From positions 43,720 to 72,884 of the forward strand of contig NW_019091573.1 in assembly GCF_001949145.1 (NCBI RefSeq): a stretch of DNA of 29,165 bases, read 5' to 3'. This document shows, one piece after another, positions 11,171 to 20,345 of this stretch. Position numbers and translations under genes: made by a program. The notes beneath the pieces were generated by a model. The model was given only the letters and a program-made list of their open reading frames with translations, did not search any database and was not told the origin of the DNA. Positions within the stretch are counted from its first letter, which is position 1. Each line of letters begins with the position of its first letter. The stretch comes from Acanthaster planci. Its lineage: Eukaryota > Echinodermata > Asteroidea > Valvatida > Acanthasteridae.

Positions 11171-13002
11171 TTTGCCAACTGGCTCTGCCATATCTTATGA
11201 CTTGCCTTTTTATTCTCGCAATTATCACACTCACAGCATAAGCTTTTTTTCATTACTGGTCAATCATTCCATATCACTGTCAACTCCATTTATTGCTATC
11301 CGCAATTGTGTAAATTTTCTCAATCTCAATAATGGGACAGTCCTAAATTTCTCATCTTGATTTAAACTTGATAATAAGCCACACTCGTACTCAAGTGTAA
11401 GGGAAGTTATCTTTGAGGCTTTAGCCCTGTTTGTAACAAATACACTGTATTAGGAGTTTTGGCTTGCATTGCCTCCAATCCAGGTAAGCAAATGCCGCTG
11501 CCCAAGTGGAAGTGCCAGACAGATTGTTTAAAAGGCACGGAGTTGGAGTCAGAGTTGGTAAGGGATGGGTATGTTGAGGATCCTTTGGAAAATTTGTTAT
11601 TGATCTCTAAAGCTGTTCGTTTGTAAGGGTAATTCTTTTGCAAGAGGGAAGAGCTGTCTGGGGTACAGCTATATTGCATGGAGCAGACCTATGTTTCTCA
11701 TCCTTACATCAGGGTGAGTTTTTCGTAGCTGGTGAGTGGCGGTGCCACTCAATGCAAAGACAAGGAAGTAATCTGTTAAATGTATTGCCAAAGTACCAGT
11801 ATACATGTATAATGGTTTTAATTTCAAAACCTGTTATTCTTATGCATGCTACAGATGGCAACTGGACATATCAATTTCACATGCCATGATAAAAAGTCAC
11901 TTCTTTTTGAGAAAGTTTGCTGGAAATGTAAGGACAGGCTCTCTGACCTTCAGTTTACACACATGTAGATGTTTAAATTTCACTTACCAGAGCTCATCTG
12001 CATGTTTTCTTTAAAGGCCTGATCAATGCAACAGACCAGACCAAAAAAACATTGTCCAAGCAGTGTCTGTTCCCTGCTTAGATATATTAAGTACATGTAG
12101 CTTTTGTAAACAGGTCAGAACTGAATTTGAATCTGGAGGGTCACTGAGCTTGTCACAGTTTGCAAGCAAACCACTACTTTTTCAAGAAGTGAAATCCATG
12201 AATGCTAAAAAGCAGGGTTGGCTACTTATTCGATTCAAATAATAGTGAAAATTTTAAACACCTTTTTTAAATTTAAATCAGATTTTTTTTTACTTACAAA
12301 TTTTGGTATGCCTCAACATTTTCAGAAATACTACCCACACACCCTGAAAAACCCATCAACAAGGAGCTTTCAGGTTTCTATACCAATTACCTGATAAAAA
12401 TAATTCAGTATTTAGAAATTTCCAGAAAACAATTCTCAAAAATTAGTAATGATATCCACCTTTGACAAAAAACACTGCTGCATATGAAGTCACCCTGAGG
12501 GAAATTGCCGTTATGTACTTTACCATTAAACTTTTCTCAGGGAAAGTGCTATTAGTACAAGTCATAGCATGGCAAATCCCCAGCAGTAAGTTCAAATTTT
12601 CTGGGAATCCCAGGATCAGCAATGACAGTACCCGGTATCTTAGTACAATACTTTTAAAGACAACCCATGTCCGGCAGAAACAAAAATAATCCCATTGGGT
12701 GCCACTTTGAAAAATCAGCATCAAAAAAACAGTGAGAGATGTACATTGTTAAACCTTTGGACATGAGTTGCAGGGATTGGTGAAGTGAATCCTTCTGGGA
12801 TATGACGTACATCTATGGTCTCACCACAATCAGACATCATCACTGGATGCTCCAGAGTGCACGGCAAATGTTTAATCTGTCACCCATTCACAACCTTTCC
12901 TCTACTTTGTGATCCTTTTGGCAAGATATCTCAAAATCAAGAGGTATTAATAATATCGACGTTCTCATTTTCAAGGCCCATTTAGGACCAAATTCAGCTC
13001 AA
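11171..13002. other. non-coding, nothing firmly recognised
   Basis: Around 11490-11630 a plus-strand frame reads QMPLPKWKCQTDCLKG followed by VEDPLENLLLISKAV. It looks compositionally like protein and follows a donor-like CCAG|GTAAG, but I cannot place it. The rest is AT-rich, with a long T run near 12285 and no gene, RNA or repeat that I can support. Confidence 0.4.
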
Positions 13003-13960
13003 AATGGCAGATGAAATGGAATCAGACACCTGGTGGAACCAACCGATATTCCATATTAACCTCTGAATAATTATTATCAACACTAGACAGATTAATCAGT
13101 CAAGCTCAGCATGAATCACAATCTCAAACTAAAAGCCGTAAATGACCAAAACACATCATACAGTGATGTCTACATGGACTCAGACCTCCACAAAACTCCC
13201 AACCTATGTACATGTATGTCACTTTTTACCCAGAGCCAAAAAACCAAGAAGCAACCTACCCGTACAATAGTCATCATCAATTCCCCAGATGTCAAACTTG
13301 CTAAAGTTAATCTGATCAGAAGAAGCCAAAGCTGTGAATAGTCTTATTGGTAATTTTGTGAGAAGCATGTTCAAGAATGACCAAGGGGGTATTACTGCTA
13401 GATGCCATACTCCAGCCCAGCTAGACGCCATGTGGCAACATGACCAATGGACCTCAACTACCAAATTTGCTAAATCAAAAAACCCGAAGCAAGGCAGCTG
13501 TCACTGGAATCCCAATGGAATACCAGAAGCCTGCAAGAAACTGAGAGTTTGGAGGTTAAACGCCTGCTGCGCAGAACATACAGCCAACTAGAAAAAAGTC
13601 TCTGTCTGCCTAATCTTCAGTACACCCACCCTACGGTACCCGGCACATTCCAACTGGGATATGAAAACGTTTGAGTAAGCCCATCATTTCACCTGTAATA
13701 TGAAGCTTCAACTGCCAAATGTGGGGAACAACACTCAAAGTGCATTGGCTCACTGTGGATACAGTATCATACAATGTATATGCTTAATATAATCACAAAC
13801 CACAACACCTGCAAAGCAACAAAAGGATGCCACTACCAAAACTGAAGATAGGACAGCTGCGCAAATGGACCTCCGACACCAGTGCCTCTGCAGTGAGCTA
13901 AACATCTTGGAACTACTTACTTCACCAGAGTAATGCAAATCTGACATACTATCAATGATA
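13003..13960 (+). pseudogene. LINE ORF1 (gag-like) remnant
   Basis: ORF1 of I/Jockey-type LINEs encodes a nucleic-acid-binding protein with CCHC knuckles. A possible start is at 13003 (MADEMESDTWWNQP), soon interrupted by stops. The stretch at 13111-13341 is Lys/Thr-rich and ends in TRTIVIINSPDVKLAKVN. The next frame (from about 13335) gives SLIGNFVRSMFKND, then ITARCHTPAQLDAMW, resembling the gag pattern KALN..IG.....L.NG.I..EC.....Q...L. Further on, FQLGYENV (about 13650), SFNCQMWGTT (about 13700) and a Cys/His-poor segment near 13800 sit where zinc knuckles belong, but most Cys and His are lost. Several frameshifts and stops make it clearly dead. The identity is supported mainly by the adjoining endonuclease. 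Confidence 0.5.
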
Positions 13961-14232
13961 CATGACTAGAGAACAGCTGCAAAAATCTGTAATTCATCAC
14001 CTCCAAACTAGGCCTGAGGAATCTATACAACATAAACAAACGTGGGATAGCTTCGCAGTCACCAACTGGTGCAAGGAAAACAGAATATGGCAAAATCACA
14101 CCAAATGAAGATGGGAACACAAGCAACTACATGTATGTACATGTAGTTTACCTAGCAAAATGCAAGTCATTCCCCTAAGGCAATCCAAACACATCATCAT
14201 CAATATTATCTCATTATCACAGGTTGAATTAT

Positions 14233-14765
14233 TTTACAATGGAATGCACAATCTCTCATAGCCCACTAAAAAGAATGCAACAAAGCTATAGATCCATTCT
14301 TGGCCCACAAAACCAGATATTATTTACATCCAAGAAATGTGGTTAAAAGATGATAAAAAAATGTTAGATTACCTGATTGTGATGTCTATTGACATGATAG
14401 AAAAAATACTAACAAGAAAAGTGGTGGTGGGTGTGCTTTCATGACAAAGTACCCAGTGTGGTGTTGCCGTCAAGTACAAAACAGGTTCCGGCACTTCTGT
14501 GGAATTCCAAATCAGATCATTGAATTTACATGTACCAGCAAGCTTTACATTGTTGGCTGTGATTTCAACAGTCATAACCTGCTGTGTGGCAACTCTAAAC
14601 TTGATCACAATGGATAAATTATTGATGACATCAATAACAATTTGATTTGTGTCAATACTGGAGAAGGCACCAGGGTTAACACATCACACAGTTCCCTCAC
14701 TCCAGCTTCCCCTTGCATAGCCTCCAACAAGAAATTGGATCGTGCTAAACGGATTGTGAGGAAAT
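14233..14765 (+). pseudogene. LINE ORF2 remnant: APE-type endonuclease domain
   Basis: This domain nicks target DNA to prime reverse transcription in non-LTR retrotransposons. The motif order is right although the frame changes several times: LQWNAQSLIAH (14236, the N-terminal Asn strand), KPDIIYIQEMWLKDD (14310, where the family has DIICIQETWL with the metal-binding Glu), SGGGCAFMTKY (about 14420, the GGG loop), GVAVKYKTGSGTSVEF, VGCDFNSHNLLCGNSKLD (about 14552, the GDFN.H..WG motif, with Cys for the second motif residue and for the Trp), then ICVNTGEGTRVN and a SLTPASPCIAS segment in the place of S.LDLT..S. The combination GDFN.H..WG plus N.G..TR suggests the I/Jockey/CR1 side of the APE-type LINEs. 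The reverse transcriptase is missing; an inverted-repeat element begins about 70 bases downstream. Confidence 0.75.
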
Positions 14766-14833
14766 GACCACTGCCCAACCACTAAATACTTATTGGCATC
14801 CGTCAGTCTCGAAAAACAATGGAGCTGCACCTG

Positions 14834-15728
14834 AGGCTATGTTCAGACACTGTGTTAGTGAAAACAGTAAAAGTTAAAATGGTCACTCACCACAGATGGT
14901 GGTCGTAAAATTAAAACCCACCACGCCTTTGGAACCATTTTAATTTGGCAGCTTTAACCAAAAACAGTTTAGCTCCTTTTCTGGGGGTCATGAAGAACTT
15001 CCACTCATTTAAATTAATCCCACTTAAGTTTGTTTACATACACACATAGCCGGCATGTGCTTGAAGCAGGTTTGGACTGGTTGCCGATATACTTACTGTA
15101 AAAACATGCTGATTGTCACCCAGGTACCAGCGTTTGTGTTATGTTTGCAACATGATGCTCTATCAGGAGACACTTGTTCATATATCATTGCGATGCAACA
15201 AATGATGGTTGCCCTAGAAAGATGCCCATCAGCAGTCCACAGCCTTACAGACATATTACCAGTCTTAGGCATTCTTAGAAAGCAAATACAGCAAATGTAT
15301 CACTCTTTTTCCTGATTACAGCGGCAGTTCTGGCAATATACATGTACCATGGAGAGGCAGACGGGAGCAACCGCTTTTTTTCATGTTGTAATGGCAGTTT
15401 TGTAGAATGATAGCATTGCAGGGGTCATTGAGCATGCGGTTACATTGTATACATCATTGTTTATAACAAAAGCGCACCAAAGAAAAGCTGTTACGTAACT
15501 CCAGGTCAATGCGCTGGCTAAAACCGGATGCGTTTCAGCTAAAACCATTTTGGTTCAATGCTAACCCCTCCCTCCGAGGTGGTTTAAATCCCTATTTCAA
15601 CTCTGAAATAAAACTGATTTGGTGCAACTTGGAAAGCGTCCAGACATCGTTTCAATGCAAAAGTTACACCAAACCAGGTGTACCGTAACTAACATTTTAA
15701 GTGAATTTAAAACGTCTGAATGTAGCCT
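14834..15728. mobile_element. non-autonomous element with terminal inverted repeats
   Basis: The left end AGGCTATGTTCAGAC (14834) matches the reverse complement of the right end, AGGCTACATTCAGAC (ending 15728), with 2 mismatches in 15. Both are preceded by CT and one more base outside. Just inside both ends, AT-rich blocks with related words (gttaaaatggt / ttaaaatgttag) continue a weak similarity. I see no clear target-site duplication. The interior has an open frame (15055-15315) with no recognisable transposase. It lies between the LINE fragment and the ISL2EU-like transposase exons and may have separated the latter from their 5' part. hAT or a related superfamily is a guess. Confidence 0.55.
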
Positions 15729-15893
15729 GAGTTGGTCAATCAGTGGTTGACTTGAAGTACATGTACCTGCTGTGGCTGAACTGGCCAATCCTCAAAAGGC
15801 AGGCTCTGTTGCCAGTGCTGCAAGTGAAGCCTGTGCCAGGGTTCATAGGGGCTACCAGCTTGCTGGTGTCTGTGTCTCCTCTTGTCCTTCCAC

Positions 15894-16084
15894 CTGGCCT
15901 CTCTCTGTTGCTCACCAGCCAGGGTTACTGGTCTGACAGCCTGCTTCCAGCTGGTCTCTCTCTGTTGCTCGCCAGCCAAGGTTACTGCTCTGACAGCCTG
16001 CTTCCAGCTGGTCTCCCTCTGTTGCTCGCCACCCAGGGTTACTGCTCTGACAGCCTGCTTCCAGCTGGTTTCTCTCTTTTTCTC
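15894..16084. repeat. 57-bp tandem repeat, three units plus a partial fourth
   Basis: Units start with CTGG at 15894, 15951, 16008 and 16065, a constant spacing of 57. The core is CTCTGTTGCTC.CCA.CC followed by GGTTACTG.TCTGACAGCC and TGCTTCCAG. Because 57 is a multiple of three, the array stays open on both strands: plus reads a Leu/Ser-rich 19-residue unit, minus a charged one (ETSWKQAVRAVTLAGEQQR). It ends in a pyrimidine tract that forms the acceptor of the transposase exon at 16096, so it most likely lies in an intron. I do not think it is coding. Confidence 0.8.
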
Positions 16085-16177
16085 TTTCTTGTTAGGCACA
16101 TGGTCCTGTCCAGGTTATATCAAGTATCGGCATTACACCGAGTGGGGCAGTGTCATTTGTGTCGGATCTTTATACAG

Positions 16178-16600
16178 GTCAAGTCATAAACTTTCCAAAT
16201 TCATGTAGTACAAATACCTAAAGTTAATCACTACTGTATACACATGATAAAATTAATATAATGCAATGGGGTGCAGGTGTTCAGGCATTTGTAAACAATT
16301 TATTTTAATCTGTCCACAACAAGCTAATACTTGTAGTGATCTGCCCAGTTTGAAATGTGCTGATGGTGTCTGTTTGTAAAATGTAATCCTTGGCCAATAA
16401 ATTTCAGTGTAGCCTTTATATGTAACTTCATGTCTCGTAACTTCAACCCTGATGATACATTGTGCAACAGCATAAGGAGAAAAAATTTCTTTCAGGCATT
16501 GTGTCTCATGTTATGGCATTTCTGACGTAGAAATGTAGGTGACATGTATATGTAAGACCCTCACTTCATTGGTGGTAGTGTTTGATTTCTTTACTTCCAG
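16178..16600 (+). other. intron of the transposase gene
   Basis: Inferred from protein continuity. SDLYT-G...SISDKE is contiguous in the family, and here a donor (ACAG|GTCAAG) at 16178 and an acceptor (TTTACTTCCAG|GATCA) at 16600 split the Gly codon in phase 1. The 423 bases between them have stops in all plus-strand frames. A spliced, non-retro copy of a DNA transposon is implied. Confidence 0.75.
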
Positions 16601-16673
16601 GATCAATTTCAGACAAGGAACTCACTTCTGCATCTGACCTCCCAGACAAATTGGAACCTGGTGATGGAATAAT

Positions 16674-16729
16674 GGCAGATAAGGGATTTGACATCCAGGA
16701 TGGCAGATAAGGGATTTGACATCCAGGAT
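16674..16729 (+). repeat. perfect 28-bp tandem duplication in the transposase
   Basis: GGCAGATAAGGGATTTGACA and the next eight bases (16674-16701) are repeated exactly at 16702-16729. The unit encodes ADKGFDIQD, containing the second catalytic Asp, so the copy carries two Asp motifs in different frames. Since 28 is not a multiple of three, it inactivates the gene. Confidence 0.95.
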
Positions 16730-16977
16730 GTACTAGCACCAAGAGGGGCTATACTGAATATTCCCCCTTTCACGTAGGGAGGTTGACAATGTCTGTAGAA
16801 AATGTTGTGAAAACAAGAAACATTGCATCACTGCGCATCCATGTGGAGAGATGCACGGGAAGGATTAAGAACTACCACATCTTTGACAGACCAATTCCTG
16901 TATGTATGAGTGGAATAGCAAACCAAATATTTTTTGCCAGTGCATTGCTTACAAATTTCCATCCACCTTTGCTGTAA

Positions 16978-18205
16978 TTAAGTTCGTCACATGGGCACTT
17001 CTCTTCCTTTGAAGTTGTACAAAATATGTGTAAATCACTTGTTGAGCTTTTAGAGTGAAGTAGATAAAAAAGTATAATTGTGTATTCAGAGGTGTGGGAA
17101 AAATCGCAAGGGTCAGTACTCAACTTTGCTAGAAACCAAAACTTTTAAATACTTTCCTAATTCAAATCAGTTTTAACAGAAGCCAACCCTGTACATGTAT
17201 GTCTTTCAGTGTTACAGCAACACTGCGTAAAAAATGAAAATGAAACCCACACAAACAATTCAGTACTAAATCCCAACCCTTATGAAGTTAAGCAATTTCA
17301 TAAAAGGTAGACGGCATGTGACTACCCAGAGCACTGACGAATTGATGAGCTCACAGCCATTTATAACTAGACCTATAGGCAAAACACTTGAACTCTGCAT
17401 AAGAAACAGAGTTTGACTGATGGTTCTTGCCCAAAGTTATTTCTGAAGGAATTTCACATGATTAATGCTGTGCAAACGTGAATGTAATATTCACCTGAAA
17501 CATAAAAATAATGGTCATCAAACACCAGAGATCTCAATTGCTAGTTTTCATTTTATTGAAGACAATTTTCAAGCACATTTGTTATTCTCACTTTCAGCAT
17601 ACACATGTATTACATGTTTGTATTTTTATCTCAACTGCACTTTCCTGAGCTACAGAGTGAATTAAACTTTATCTGTATTTACGACAGGTGGCAATAAATA
17701 CTGTGTTGATAATTAATACAATTATTGAAGATAACATCTGACTAGTTACTGTGAATATCATAAGACAGGCAATTTGTTTTTGTTTCTGTATAGAATATGT
17801 AGGCGTGTGTTGAAACTAACATGTCTGACATATACTATGATTACATTTAAAGTCTTATAGGAATTTCCTTTCTACACAACACCTGCATGTTCATCTGCTA
17901 TTTCATTAAATGGTCAACTAATCAATAAATTACAGTCAAAACAATTTTCTTCAATGTTGTTGCACCACACAGTCTGGGGAAAGATGTCATATTACTACAT
18001 CTGCAGGAAAATGGCAATAAATATGATTTATAAATATAAGCATTCTTTGGGAATTTGACATAAAATTTGAACTTAATTTGAACCTAAGGTGGTCTGGCAA
18101 ATCCAAGAACTTTATGTAACTGCAGGGAAACAATTATTTCCATGTACCATGTAAATCTAACAAAATACCTACTCTTCACTTCTTTTGCTTGTGTTTCTAG
18201 AATTT
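16978..18205. other. spacer between convergent genes
   Basis: AT-rich DNA with frequent polyadenylation-like AATAAA words (for example 17694), as expected between converging 3' ends. Nothing codes recognisably. Confidence 0.5.
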
Positions 18206-19092
18206 TCATAATGAAAAAGTTCTGGAAACAGGGGAAGCCAAGTTAATGCACCTTGTCAGAATCTCTGGCGCAACATATCCTATGTAAAATTCCTTCAGTT
18301 TAGGAAAGATGATGTTTTCCCACGCTTGTTGGTCAAACCAGATGCGCTCAACAGGAATATCTTTTCCCTTAGGTGTTTCTACGAACATGATAAAATCACA
18401 CCATTCTCTCTTTGTTACTGCAAGCTGGCATTGTACTTGGTAATAATACACATGCTGATGGTTAAGCTTTAACTTCCCTGGTGAGTCTCTCTAAAGTGGA
18501 AAGGATGAACCACGTTGAATTACAAGGTCTGCCACTGTTAAATTTTATAATGGACACTTGATTTTAGTGTTTCCTTTATGAGGTTGACTTAAAGGATCTG
18601 AAACAATTCTGTCTATACTGGCACCTAGCCATGAGCTTTCTGGCATGACAGAAAATCCTGTTCCCTTCAAGCAAATGTCTGGGTGACCATTCATTTCATG
18701 TACTCTATGTAGGCATCAGCAGCCCTTCGTTCACACTCTATCCCGTGTTTACAAGCCTTTAGAACAATTTTCCGATCGTCATATCCTATAATTCTTCTCA
18801 GAAGATTATCAGGTGAAGTTGTTTTTCTCCTATTGATAATGGCACCAGCCACAGATGCTGTAACTTTCTCCTGTCTATGTTTATGCCAGTTTTCATTGAC
18901 TGACTGACCCCTGGTAGACATTTCAATTTGTTCAACTTCTTCAGTTGTCACTTTCTGTGCCTGCTCATACTTACGACACCTATCCTTAAACTCTTCATCA
19001 ACTGACAGTTCTTCAGGTGGTTTTGGCATCTCTTGTTGCTTCCAATAATTATGCTTTGAATGAATCTGTTGATTGTTGAGCACTTCCTGCAC
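18206..19092 (-). pseudogene. YqaJ-type exonuclease domain, C-terminal part of the SAP-SWIM-YqaJ gene
   Basis: YqaJ is the lambda-exonuclease/PD-(D/E)XK nuclease fold of viral recombination systems. The minus strand from 19092 gives EMSTRGQSVNENWHKHRQEK, VTASVAGAIINRR (family: TRGQS..W...R..R.TAS.FG.I..R), then CKHGIECERRAADAYIEY (conserved Glu-rich helix), stopping at 18691. A shift to the frame of 18694 continues the domain: WLGASIDRIVSDP (conserved Asp of the ASPDG motif), NTKIKCPL, LVIQRGSSFPL, KLKLNHQHVYYYQVQCQL, TKREWCDFIMF, ERIWFDQQAW and FPKLKEFYIGYVAPEI. Breaks: the frameshift near 18694, TAA at 18547-18545, TAG at 18493-18491. In the central EIK motif the catalytic Glu is replaced by Lys (KIK), so the enzyme would be dead even if read through. 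The order of motifs leaves little doubt about the family. Confidence 0.85.
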
Positions 19093-19905
19093 CAGTTGAA
19101 TTAGGAGCTACTGATTTTCTTTGGGATTGAATTGGATTTCTAGTTGATTCAGATGCAGTACACATGTAGTCGTGATCAAATGAAATGGCAGATAAAGATG
19201 GAGCAAATGGCAAGACATGGAGACATGCACTGGATTTGCCTTTTGATTTCAACTCTTCAAGCTTACTGCATAATTGGTATACTTTTTTGCGATTGTTTCT
19301 CTGAAAGTGATATGGTCTGGGGTCAGATTGCCTGATATTTGGTTTTCTCTTCTTTGGCTTGGTGGGGTTGTATTTCTCAAACACTGCATCACTGATTGTG
19401 AAATTATCAACTTTTTGTTTTCTACAGGGCAAGTGCCACTGTTGAGGACAGGATGTACGTGATATAGAGGGTTCTGAAACATAGAGGTCAGTACGACCTG
19501 AAGTTCTGGTATCTGAGCATACACTGTACATACAAAAATACTGCCACATGGCAGCAAATGCCACCCAATCCTGCAGGGCACGTACAATACGTTGAGTGTA
19601 AATGGTGAAATGATCCTGCAGGGCATGTACAATATGTTGAGTGTATATGGTGAGATGATTGCCACACTGATACATAACTTGTGTATGTTTTTTTATTTTT
19701 TCATTGTTGGAAGAACAGTTGCTTTTAGATGGATAAATGGTGATACTGCAAACATAGGGTGATACATAATATCTTTAACATGCCCAGAACAATAAAGCCT
19801 ATACCCCTTTCCAAACTGCTGGTCACATCCTTTTGCCTTCTCTTTCAAATGTGGCTAGTTCACAAGAAAAAGCCACATTGCTCCAAAAGACACAGCACCT
19901 GCAAC
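19093..19905 (-). pseudogene. SWIM-like middle part of the SAP-SWIM-YqaJ gene
   Basis: SWIM motifs (CxC...CxH) are zinc-binding, DNA/protein-interaction modules found before YqaJ in these animal proteins. After a possible acceptor (TTGGATTGCAG at 19906) the minus strand gives FGKGYRLYCSGHVKDIMYHP (19815), FIHLKATVLPTMKK, a TAA, then YTLNILYMPC in duplicate and RIGWHLLPCGSIFVCTVYAQ, where the family has CxAG..G.CSHV.A.LF. Most zinc ligands are gone. A shift into the frame of 19675 gives SGRTDLYVSEPSISRTSCPQ, QWHLPCRKQK, ISDAVFEKYNPTKPKKRKPN and SDPRPYHFQRNN, matching the family's linker (CTS..C.W..P...... V.D..F.K......DPRP). That frame ends at 19049 and the protein continues at 19092 in another frame. 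Identification of SWIM itself is weaker than that of the flanking segments. Confidence 0.65.
19568..19657 (-). repeat. 45-bp in-frame tandem duplication
   Basis: The two units are 45 bases apart (CCTGCAGGGCA at 19570 and 19615) and about 90% identical. They add 15 residues (the YTLN-type unit IISPYTLNILYMPCR and its copy) just before the degenerate SWIM motif. Being in frame it need not have killed the gene, but it distorts the zinc motif. Confidence 0.9.
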
Positions 19906-20125
19906 CTGCAATCCAAGCAAAGTGAATTACCTAGCATTGCTTCATTTGTTTAGTTAATTAATAGTTCACTCAAACAAATTTTTGCCAAACCTATTATTTT
20001 TTTTCCATGATTTTGTTTCATCCAAAGGAATGAGGAATTAGCAATATATGTATGTTACACAAATTCACATTTGATCTCTGCTACATTTGTAATCATGTTC
20101 TAAAGATCTGAATTAGTTTACATGA

Positions 20126-20345
20126 TTATTCAAATGCTGAATTGGGGTTTCCTAATTTTGGAAAGTGCAAGCGCAATTGGGATAAGTCGCGAGTCCAGCC
20201 TTCTTTAGGAGGTTGATGGAAGCCTGTAGGGGTACATGTAACAGCAGAAACTGTCTTCCCTCTCTCCCTGTCCACAGCATGCTGGGTGTTTTCTGGATCA
20301 ATCAACAGCGTCTCTGACAGACCTCCACTGATATAATCACTGACT
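20126..20345 (-). pseudogene. exon 2 of the SAP-SWIM-YqaJ gene
   Basis: After an acceptor (GTTATTGCAG) the exon starts at 20345 with the base that completes the Arg codon split by the preceding exon: SELVQ-R-VSDYISGG, then SETLLIDPE, a linker, KTVSAVTCTPTGF, and PKEGWTRDLSQLRLHF. The GW.RDLS..P.F segment is typical of this family directly after the SAP helix pair. The frame meets a TAA at 20128-20126 and no good donor is visible before it, so the 3' part of this exon is damaged. The phase match with exon 1 is strong evidence for the gene model. Confidence 0.75.

Larger units (their letters stand above)
16096..16977 (+). pseudogene. ISL2EU-like DDE transposase (DDE_Tnp_4), 3' half
   Basis: A DDE endonuclease would cut both transposon ends. 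Exon A (16096-16177) follows a pyrimidine-rich acceptor (TTCTTGTTAG) and ends in the family strand SIGITPSGAVSFVSDLYTG. It splices in phase 1 over 16178-16600 to exon B (16601-16977), which continues SISDKELTSASDLPDKLEPG, then IMADKGFDIQDVLAP (second catalytic Asp), AILNIPPF, then ENVVKTRNIASLRIHVER (catalytic Glu), CTGRIKNYHIFDRPIP, and ends TNFHPPLL at the usual C-terminus. The order and wording fit this family closely. Breaks: a 28-bp duplication over the Asp motif shifts the frame; TAG and TGA follow NIPPF; a later one-base loss restores the frame used from 16783. The 5' half with the helix-turn-helix and first catalytic Asp was not found and may have been displaced by the elements at 13-15.7 kb. 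It converges with the YqaJ gene at 18.2-21.4 kb. Confidence 0.85.

Noticed and set aside
14128-14151. Palindrome ACTACATGTATGTACATGTAGT as a special hairpin
   Set aside because: It is two of the many TACATGTA words side by side and carries no further arms.
15055-15315. 86-codon plus-strand frame as a transposase of the inverted-repeat element
   Set aside because: No DDE or zinc-finger motif; too short; composition gives no family.
15740-16189. Long overlapping frames on both strands (119 and 148 codons) as a possible novel gene
   Set aside because: Their length is explained by the 57-bp tandem repeat, whose period is a multiple of three; no recognisable domain outside the repeat, and the plus-strand frame is not that of the adjoining transposase exon.
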